A stretch of DNA of 64,000 nt from positions 20,218,061 to 20,282,060 of the forward strand of contig NC_084804.1 in assembly GCF_963583255.1 (NCBI RefSeq), written 5' to 3'. The notes beneath the pieces are model-generated. The model saw only the letters and a list, made by a program, of their open reading frames with translations. It made no database searches and was not told the origin of the DNA. This DNA is from Pyrus communis. Its lineage: Eukaryota > Streptophyta > Magnoliopsida > Rosales > Rosaceae. Made by a program: the position numbers and the translations under genes. Of the stretch, positions 55,421-64,000 are shown one piece after another (position 1 is the stretch's first letter; every line of letters begins with the position of its first letter).

Positions 55421-58006
55421 TCCTAGCAGGTGAGCTATATCTTGGAGAAGTGCAATCCACAGTAGCATGTAATAAGAAAATACATATTAATATTTTTCAT
55501 ACTTATACTTATCTATAAATGTTAGAAAAGTAACAGTTAGATAAACTTACATGGAGCTTCTCAACCGTCTCATCCCCGAGCTGAACATAAACTTCCTTGA
55601 AGATGTTGATCTCTGGAAACATAGAACCCTCTGGAAAAAATTTTTGGTAGAACCTCCCCCTAAAAGTATAATATTTTGCATAACCTGTACACAACAATCC
55701 AACACTAATACACATCCAACCAGTATTTTCAATAATTTTATCAACTATACGCACATGAAACCAACATTTGCAACATGCAATCAATTATAATCGTCAACAT
55801 ATATTTTTAACATATTCAACCAATTACAATATCAACAAATATTTTTAAAATTACATGTCAGCGATCCCTCTCCCTCGACTTTGGATTTCGTGGGAGTCTG
55901 CTCCGGGTGGTCGCCAGCACGGCCGGATGAATCCTACGAGCGCTTATCTGGGGATATGTACGTAACCGAAGCAGTGGGTGACGCTAGCGCCTTCGAAACC
56001 ATGGGAGCAGCCAACGTAACCGATGTAGGCCCCACAATCGGTGGCGCATTATTGGTCGAAGCAGGATTTGTGAAAAGGGCACGAGTTGCTGAGCGTTCGT
56101 GCGTAGAAATAAAACACAACATCTGAAAATTTGTCGACAATAAAAATAATGAATTAATTCTAAAATACTAAAATTAATCCTAATCTATAACTAAAATCCT
56201 AAAATTCATCCTAACCTGTATATTATAAATAATGACCAACATGTGAAGGGATGATGTGATATGGCACTATGTGTATAATGGTTTGATATTTATTGTCATA
56301 CTTTAGCTATTGATCAAGGTAAGTGATTTATGTAATATGTTACAAAAAGGTTCAAAATTCTAATAACTAAAAACCATGAGTTATCATGAAAATTTACCCT
56401 ATTTCCAAATATCTTTCTATTTCAAGCCAAGCATGTTGGATTTGTTGAAATGCTTTCTGTATTATTATATATGGTGATATGTGGATTATTTGGAATTGTT
56501 CATGGAGCATGAGAACTTTCGTGTTCCATTAATCCGTGGAATAAGTGTAAATTGCACAGAGGAATATTAGGGTAGAATGGCCCTTAAGAGTCATGTGGTG
56601 AGTTACATTTCATGAAGGATATAATGGACACTTAGAGGGTTTATGTGATATGAAATTAGGGCAAAATGGCCCTTATTATTCTCATATTTTCTAGCGTCTG
56701 TAAAACAGCATCACTTGACTGGCAAATTACATATTCTACTTACTAGGCGATGTTGGTTGTTGCTCACCCTCCCCTTGCTTTATTTTTCAGGTGAGTTATT
56801 TGACAAGACAAGGAGTAGACGAGTTGGGGTTGTGTTAAAATGAGAGATTTAAGGATTTGATATATTTTTTGTACAATTGTAAGGCTTGAAATTATTTTAT
56901 AAGAGAAGTTTTTGTTTTTATTTATTTATTTTTAATTATTAACTCACTTGCGGGGCACGTGGTTATTTTTCGATCAACCCCAAGTCCGGGAGTGACAATG
57001 AGAGAGGGTCGGAGGGAGAGTGAGAGAGGGGAGGGGAAGGATTGCGTCGCATGGGAATTGGCTGAAGTGATGGCCTAATTTGGAGAGTTGGGGCATCTAG
57101 GATTGGAGAGGACAGAGAGAATCGGAGGAAACAAGGAAATAAGAACGAAGAAGAAGTTAAGAAAAAAAGGGGGCTCAATATTAATTTAATTTGAAGCACT
57201 TTGTGCAACTTAACTTCGTCTTGCAAAAGACATTAAAAATTGAAAAACGCACTCACTTATTCGAGCACCGCCAAAACTTTTTGAGCCATAAAGGGGTTTC
57301 AAATTAAATTATAACACGTGATAACTTCTAATAGAGAAATAAAACAAATAATAGTAATGAATGATAAGTATATCACTACACTTTTGACTCCACCACGAAG
57401 GTTAATGCACTTGTTCATTCTAATTCCATTGCAGTTCTAACAAAACATAGAGTTACTAGTTCAGGTCTCGTTAATAATAATTGTCATAAATATTTCTCTT
57501 TTTCTTAGTATAAATAATATTGATTGTTAAAAAAAAATCTTAAATATAAAGAAAAAAAACATCATTATATTCATAAAAAGGGTTTAGGACGCGGCAAAAA
57601 TCGAAAAGTCAAGTCAGTTGGAAACTTCGGCGAAAGCATATTAATTAGATTTTCTCAGTCGTGCCAGGTCCAGGACACGGCAAAAATCGAAAAGTCAAGT
57701 CAAGATTAATGATAATTCCAAAAGCGGAACTTGTGGCCATAAAAAAACATGACTTGAGCAACGGAAGCAAGTAAGGTACATTATGAATGGTCGGCAATTA
57801 ATTACAGAAACTTCGCAGGATGAATTAGTTTCATTCATTTTACATGACTAACTGAATCATCGTCTCAATCGATGACCTCAAGTTGCATTGCGTGTCAAAT
57901 GGTTCAGGGATGGACAAGCTTAGGTTGTTATGATGTGGACCAATAAATATTTTAAATTCTAACAAACGTTTAGTTTCTTTGTTGGGTAAGGTTTTAATAT
58001 CCTGAA
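55421..58006. other. Mixed repeat-derived DNA
   Basis: Minus-strand ORFs at 55509-55784 and 55934-56140 are of unknown nature; the second is Ala/Thr/Pro-rich. From about 56640 to 56998 the sequence (TTGTTGCTCACCCTCCCC, then CCAAGTCCGGGAGTGACA) resembles the 3' part of a plant LTR. Between 57400 and 57830 there is a diverged copy of sequence also found at 58980-59280 and 63140-63440. Confidence 0.35.
57580..57700 (+). repeat. Short direct repeat
   Basis: CGCGGCAAAAATCGAAAAGT at about 57590 and CACGGCAAAAATCGAAAAGT at about 57676, each continuing CAAGTCA. About 86 bp apart. Confidence 0.8.
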
Positions 58007-59301
58007 CATGGATTGACCATACAAGAAGCGTGACATTAATTTCGATCACGGTGTAAAAACATGCACGAATGCTTGAATTTTTCAATTTACACCATCACCT
58101 AAGTCGTTGGTGCATGAATCAGCAATTAGATAAATTTGAGTAGTTAATACCCAATAGACTTACTTCGATGAAAAGGTTTAATTCATCGTTTAGTTATTTA
58201 ATGTTATTTGTAAGATCCCACATCGCTCAGGGATGAAGATCCTGTAAGCCTTATACGTATATTCTCATCTCTACCTAGCACGAGCCATTTTGGGAGCTCA
58301 TTGGCTTCGGGTTCCATTGGAACCCCGAAGTTAAACGAGTTCGCACGAGAGCAATCCCAGGATAGGTGACTCAAAGCGTACAATATCGTGCTACGGTGGA
58401 GTCGAGCCCGGGATGTGACAATTTGGTATCAAAGCCAATCCCTGCCCGGAAGTGTGCCGAAGAGGACATCAGGGCCCTACGGGGGGTGGATTGTAAGTTC
58501 CCACATCGCCCGGGGGTAAGGTCCTGTGAGCCTTATATATATATTCCTATATCTACCTAGCACGAGGCTTTTTGGGAGCTCACTGGCTTCGGGTTCCATC
58601 AGAACTCCGAAAGTTGGGCTTCGGGTTCCATCAGAACTCCGAAGTTAAGCGAGTTTGTGCGAGAACAATCACATGATGGGTGACCCACTGGGAAGTTCTC
58701 GTGTGAGTTCCTAGAAACAAAACCGTGAAGGCGTGGTCAGGGCCCAAAGCAGACAATATCGTGCTACAGTAAAGTCGAGCCCGAAATGTGGTGGGAGCCC
58801 GGGCCGGAATATGACGTTACTTTTGTCTAATTGTTTTAGAACTTTTATATTATGACCACATAATATTAAAATCTTGAATCCACTACTATATTTTTTTTAC
58901 TTTCATTTATTTATTTATTTTATTTTATTTTTATTTTTATTTTTTTCGAGTAGCATTACTTATTTGTTTGCAATAACCATGGAGCGAAGTCTAACGGACA
59001 TATCGCATGGGTGTGCTCATTCTAGTTCCAATGCGGTTCTAACAGAATACAGACTTCCTAGTTTCTCAATTCTCATGAATCATTGTATTCATAAATAAAA
59101 AACACATCATTATATTCACAAAAAAGTAAGTTGAAACCCTTTATTTTATTATATTTTCTTATACAAAGTTGCAACCTTCAGAAAAAGCGTATTAGTTAGG
59201 ACCGGGGCAAATCAAAACCCCTTCCAAAACCGGAATAAAATAAATGTGACTTGACAATCAGCCGTAATTGGTGCATGAATGAGAAATTAGATAAATTTGA
59301 T
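58007..59301 (+). repeat. Segmental duplication, copy 1 (1.3 kb)
   Basis: Collinear with 62133-63461, from CATGGATTGACCAT to AGATAAATTTGAT. It includes a Cassandra element at the same relative site. Copies differ by substitutions, a deletion in one LTR and a duplication in another. Confidence 0.92.
58209..58816 (+). mobile_element. Cassandra element with rearranged LTRs
   Basis: LTR 1 is 58209-58420 (212 bp; it lacks about 80 bp after GGTGAC), the primer site TGGTATCAAAGCC begins at 58424, and LTR 2 is 58492-58816 (325 bp). LTR 2 contains a tandem 31-bp duplication of TTCGGGTTCCATCAGAACTC at 58587-58645. Both keep the 5S-like core (CCGAAGTTAAGCGAG). Flanks are TTATT and TTACT. Confidence 0.9.
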
Positions 59302-59924
59302 GTGAATAAGTTTGGCGCGATCCAAGTTAAGTATGAAAGTGCAGAGAAGGAGATTGGCTGTTACATATCCCAGATTCAAGATCTTGAGCGTGCCGTTTCT
59401 GAGCTTCATTTTGCTGCTTACGCAACGGATGATAAGTTGATTTCTGCATATAATCAAGTAATCCGCTTCAAGAAAGTCGTTGATAGGATTGAACCCCAAG
59501 TGTTGGAACTGCAAGGTACGCTGAAGATCAAAGAAAATTTGAAGAAGGAAACGGATGACCTGCAATTGGTCTGCTCGAGGAGAACGAGTAGCTAAAGGGT
59601 GAGAAAGCTGGACTCGAGGCTTCGCTTGTTCAGAGTCAAGTCAATTTCTACAAGTTGGGTTATGTACATCAGAGTCAAGTCAATTTCTACAAGCTGGGTT
59701 ATGTACATTATCTCTTTGGTAGGCCATCTGACCTTGAGTTCGTTGGGAAAGACTTTGATACCTTCTCTATTTCTCTGGAAGACTTGTTTGCCTTTACTTT
59801 TGAGGCTTCCATTGGTGAAGTAGTTGGAGAAGTTGGTGCCCGGGCTGGGGCAGCTGGGGGTGAGGCACGGGATGTTGCTGTTGCTGACATTGTCGTGGCT
59901 ACTAAAGGTGTGGCGATTGAGTAG
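59302..59924 (+). pseudogene. Retroelement-associated coiled-coil ORF relic
   Basis: Frame 1 (to 59595) reads KYESAEKEIGCYISQIQDLE, FKKVVDRIEPQVLELQGTL and KIKENLKKETDDLQLV, a heptad-like coiled coil. After a frameshift near 59570 it continues GEKAGLEASLVQSQ, FYKLGYVH (duplicated in tandem), LFGRPSDLEFVGKDFDTFSI and FTFEASIGEVVGEVGA, with an Ala/Gly/Val-rich end. I recall such proteins as extra ORFs linked to plant gypsy elements. A stop within the frame-2 part (EENE then TAG) and the 39-bp duplication show decay. Function unknown. Confidence 0.6.
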
Positions 59925-61325
59925 TCGTAAGATGTCTAAGCTACTGAAGAGTAGTCTTCTAGGTAGCCTTTAGGATTTTCTTTCTTTTCATTATTGCTTT
60001 TTTGCTTTGCTTGAACTCCATTGCCTTTGTTATTTGTTTATCAATTTTGCTAGAAAATTTAATAAACTTCACTCATTTGCTTTTCTTCATCTTCGCATCT
60101 TTTGTTTACGCCGAACCTTTGACTTTTAGACCAACAACAGGCGTGCTACTTTTCTATAAGTAGACGGGCCCACGTAGCCTATGTAGCCGTAGGTGTTGGT
60201 TCAGAACTTTTGGAAAGTTGTTAGCCATAGGGTCGGTAGCTGGATGCCTTACTTACAGAAGTAGACGAGTTTGCGTGACCACTTGGCTGTTAACTTTGGC
60301 TTTCTACAATCTTTTGAGCTGTGTGTCCTACATCACAACATACTAAATATTTATAGGTCATGAAATTTGCTAACCTTTCGTACCAAAAGTACGCGGTTGT
60401 ATGGAATTTCGTATGCAAGGGTCCGAGAGAACACCTTGCTTTTTATGTAACTAATTCCACGGGTTGTGTAGCAAGTATTACAACACTTTAGGAATTAGTG
60501 TAGATTTGAACAATTATTTCGCGCTTGGCAAAGGTGAAGCTTATCGATTGCATAACAAGTCAGCAGTGGATAAAGCTTCGTATATGCACCCTAACTATTT
60601 AACCTTACACAAAAAATGTGCAATTGTATAGCTTTAGCGCGACCTACTGCTTGAAGGGCAAGCCATATGCAATCTTCTAGAAATCATAGGCTACCTTATG
60701 AACTCGGTAGTAACTTTAGTGTTCTAGGGTAGCCATCCATAGGGCATACTGCGTAATGTGCCTTTTCCGTCTTTGAGGCCCGGTTCCTTGCAGATCAGGC
60801 CATGAGGCCAAAAATCCTTCAATTCGCTAAGCGTTGAAAAATACCATTATGGGTACTTCTAGGAATTAAAGCGCAAACCATCGTGCACCTAGTTACACCA
60901 GGGTAGCCCGACTCATCGACATCTGGATATTTGGAGTGTATAGTTTATCCTCTCGCATCAGAGAGCAAACCCATGTGAGTGTCGAGGAATTGGTTTACCC
61001 TTTTGAATTGGAGAGCATGGTTGGTCCCCAAAGGGTGTAATTCTTGCAACAAGTCCCTAAAAAGGATGCGATCTTCTTTTGAAGTGCATGAGTGATCAGT
61101 TGTTGTAAGCATGCAACCGAGCCAAGTTGTGAATAACTTCTGAATTCCTCATTGAAAAACGAGCGAAACAAATGAGAACTTAGCTTTAAGGTAGGAACTG
61201 CATAACAACTGGATAGTCCTCGGCTTGTGAGGTGGTGCCTGTCGAGGTGCTTGAGTCTTCAGGCTTTAATGTAGCGAGAAGTCATGCATGGTACTTCCTC
61301 AAGTTGTAGGCATTCCACTCTTTTT
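59925..61325. other. Non-coding retroelement interior
   Basis: Between the coiled-coil relic on the plus strand and the integrase relic on the minus strand. No domain found in six frames by eye. Probably the spacer of the same gypsy lineage. Confidence 0.4.
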
Positions 61326-62132
61326 TTTATCTCTTTGTAGTTCATGGTGGCGAGGGTGTAACTACCCTTGCCACCTAATTTATTGATCTTGTACAGACCT
61401 TCCCATATGGGATCCATCTTTTTGGAGCATTGTATACGGACAGTGATAAAGGCTTTTCTTAAGACCAGATATCCAAGCTGGAACTACCTAATCTTAGCCC
61501 TTTTCTTGTAATTGGAGAGGAGCTACTGCTGGTAGGTTGTGGTGCGGGTGATGACCTTCTCGTGTTCCTCCTCTAGCAGATCTAAGTTTGTGCTATCCCT
61601 TTTCTGTTTTGCTCAATGCTTGGCAATAGAGTGCTGATACTTGGCACGATGACATTCAGAGGAATAATGGCTTTTGAAGCAAATGCCAAGGAGAAAAAAG
61701 TCTCACCGGTTGCTCATCGTTTGGTTGTGCGATACGCCCATAGATATTCGGGAAGTTCGTATCTTGTCGGATAGGGATTTCTTTAGGGAGTCGAGAATCG
61801 TCTTGTTTGATGCCTCGGCTTGCCTATTGCCTATGGGATACCTTGGCGTAGACATATGCTGCTTGATACCATATTTCTGGAAAAGCTTTGCTAAATCTTT
61901 GCCTAGGAATTGCGAGCTATTGTCTGTGACGATGGATTGAGGTATGCCAACGGTAAATGATGTTACTCCATATAAAGCGCTCTATGTTCGTCTGAGTTGT
62001 GGTCGTCATGGGCTCTGTTTCCATCCATTTGGTGAAGTTGTCAATTGCCACGATCATCATGCCTTTGTCTATCTACCCTCGGTAGCAGGCGGCATTGGCC
62101 ATACCAAGTCGATTGCCCACTACATGAACGAC
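61326..62132 (-). pseudogene. Ty3/gypsy integrase relic
   Basis: Read on the minus strand from 62132 down: VIVAIDNFTKWMETEPMTT (integrase core, first Asp), [13 protein letters not shown] and [20 protein letters not shown] in alternating frames (second Asp region), then DLLEEEHEKVITRTTTYQQ and MDPIWEGLYKINKLGGKGSY, the C-terminal integrase segment (P.WEGPY.I). Several stops and frameshifts occur. No reverse transcriptase is linked. It abuts the second copy of the segmental duplication. Confidence 0.8.
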
Positions 62133-63461
62133 CATGGATTGACCATATAAGAAATGTGACATTAATTTCGATCACGATGTAAAAACATGCACGAACGCCT
62201 GAATTTTTCAGTTTACACCATCATCTAAGTCGTTGGTGCATGAATCAGCAATTAGATAAATTTGAGTCGTTAATACCCAATATACTTGCTTCAATGAAAA
62301 GGTTTAATTCATTGTTTAGTTATTTAATGTTACTTGTAATATCCCACATCGCTCAGGGGTGAGGATCCTATAAGCCTTATATGTATATTCCCATCTCTAC
62401 CGAGCATGAGTTCTTTTGGGAGCTCATTGGCTTCGGGTTCCATCGGAACTTCGAAGTTAAGCTAGTTCGCGCGAGAGTAATCCTAGGATGTGTGATCCAT
62501 TGGGAAGTTCTCGTGTTAATTCTCAGAAAAAAAAATCATGAGGGCGTGGTTGGGGCCCAAAACGGACAATATTGTGCTACGGTGGTGTTGAGCCCGGGAT
62601 GTGGTGGGGGCCTGAGCCAGGATGTGACAATTTGGTATCAGAGCCAATCTCTGCCCGTAAGTGTGCCAAAAAGGACGTCAGGCCCCTGAGGGGGTGGATT
62701 GTAAGATCCCACATCGCCCAGGGGTGCGGATCATGTAAGCCTTATACGTATATTCCCGTATCTACCTAGCACGAGGCCATTTGGGAGCTCACTGGCTTCG
62801 GGTTCCATCGGAACTCTGAAATTAAGCGAGTTCGTGCGAGAACAATCCCAGGATGGGTGACCCACTGGGAAGTTCTCGTCTGAGTTCTCAGAAACAAAAT
62901 TGTGAGGGCGTGGTCGGGGCCCAAAGGGGAAAATATCGTGCTACAGTGGAGTCGAGCCCGGGATGTAGTGGGGGCTCGGGCCAGAATGTGACATTACTTT
63001 TGTCTAATTGTTTTAGAACTTTTATATTATGACCACATAATATTAAAATCTTGAATCCACTACTATATTTTTTACTTTTATTTTTTTTATTTTTTTTATT
63101 TTTTTTGGATAGCATTACTTATTTGTTTGCAATAACCATGGAGCGAAGTCTAACGGACATATCGCATGCGTGTGCTCATTTTAGTTCCAATGCGGTTCTA
63201 ACAGAATACAGACTTCCTAGTTTCTCAATTCTCATGAATCATTATATTCATCAATAAAAAACACATCATTATATTAACAAAAAAGTAAGTTGAAACCTTT
63301 TATTTTATTATTTTTTCTCATACAAAGTTGCAACTTTCAGAAAAAGCATATTAGTTGGGACCGGGGCAAATCGAAACCCCTTCCAAGTGTGGCCATAAAA
63401 GAAATGTGACTTGACAATCAGCCGTAATTGGTGCATGAATGAGAAATTAGATAAATTTGAT
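62133..63461 (+). repeat. Segmental duplication, copy 2 (1.3 kb)
   Basis: Partner of 58007-59301, offset 4126 bp at the left end. It includes an intact Cassandra element and ends with a short tandem duplication of TTGGTGCATGAATGAGAAAT (63428-63510). Confidence 0.92.
62335..62993 (+). mobile_element. Complete Cassandra element
   Basis: LTRs 62335-62629 and 62700-62993 (295 and 294 bp) flank an internal domain with TGGTATCAGAGCC at 62633 and purine-rich GAGGGGGTGGAT at 62688-62699. The 5S-like core reads AACTCTGAAATTAAGCGAG, GATGGGTGACCCACTGGGAA in LTR 2. A perfect 5-bp target duplication TTACT flanks it (62330-62334 and 62994-62998). Confidence 0.95.
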
Positions 63462-64000
63462 TAGTCAATATTGGTGCATGAATGAGAAATTAGATAAATT
63501 TGATTAGTCAATATTCAATGTATTACTTTTTGATGCGGTCCATCGATATTTGAACCCAAGTTTAAATGTTGTTCTTTAAGAATTCAGGAATTGACATGTT
63601 ACTTCATTTTTCTAAAATTTTTAAAAATAAGAAACACATGACATGACATGTTTTCATTAAGCCATACGTTGGGTATTCACTAGGCAGTACTTAAGCATTA
63701 TTCATAGAACATTTCTGCTAGATCAGTTTAATTTCCATAGTTTATATCAAGTTGCAACAGTAACGAATAAAATTGATCAACTTATTTCATTCTCTTTACA
63801 AACAACTTATTAACTGAATGATTAACAGATGACCTGAAATTTCGTTGCTTCTCTGTATTGTTCCACACCAAACTTACGTTGTACATACGTATGTGCCTAC
63901 TAGCCCTATACCCTGAAATTAGATATACTTTTCCTAAATCAACTCAATATTTCAAAGTACTATGATCCAATCTAGATGAAAAATAACGATTGTCCAAAGA
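63462..64000. other. Gene-free end of window, partial third block copy
   Basis: The sequence near 63775-63845 (TTATTTCATTCTCTTTAC, ACTGAATGATTAACAGATGACC) is similar to 57825-57880, suggesting that the repeated block continues beyond the window. No coding sequence. Confidence 0.45.

Overview
The window is plant nuclear DNA: split genes with GT..AG introns, AT-rich intergenic sequence, and nested LTR retrotransposons, MITEs, hAT and PIF/Harbinger elements. Cassandra elements (5S-rRNA-like LTRs with an initiator-Met primer site) and the repeat families suggest a rosaceous tree, perhaps apple or pear. That placement is inference. All family calls come from reading the sequence and recalled knowledge; no search was run.

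Layout. 0-10 kb: a small two-exon NFD6-like gene (complement 3196-4052), a copia gag/protease remnant (about 6320-6700) and a large intronless gene of unknown function (complement 7742-9478). 10-21 kb: a TRIM array, a hAT MITE, a two-exon LYR-motif gene (11907-12266), a hAT element nested in a GCCTAGGCG repeat, and one solo LTR nested inside another (16606-20251). 21-24 kb: a five-exon atypical bHLH gene, closest to Arabidopsis bHLH113 (At3g19500). The LYR gene looks like At3g19508, so this pair may be conserved microsynteny opened up by transposons. 24-34.7 kb: a decayed gypsy element broken by a PIF/Harbinger-like element carrying a PRMT10-like exon, a deleted hAT, an LTR that begins with antisense Cassandra sequence, and a three-LTR Cassandra array inside a MITE. 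34.8-38.7 kb: a truncated, intron-containing REV1 pseudogene with stops and frameshifts. 41.9 kb: an intact small secreted peptide gene of the PIP/PIPL type. 43.8-52.8 kb: a Ty3/gypsy element (Athila-like) with two LTRs, a damaged gag and protease, and almost no pol. 53-64 kb: retrotransposon debris and a duplicated 1.3 kb block whose two copies each carry a Cassandra element.

Probably functional genes: the NFD6-like gene, the 578/532-residue unknown protein, the LYR-motif protein, the bHLH factor and the PIP-like peptide. They share no obvious pathway. Most of the remaining sequence is mobile-element derived. I found no convincing new biochemical system. The most unusual structures are the Cassandra and TRIM multi-LTR arrays, the Cassandra-headed LTR and the gene-fragment-carrying Harbinger-like element.
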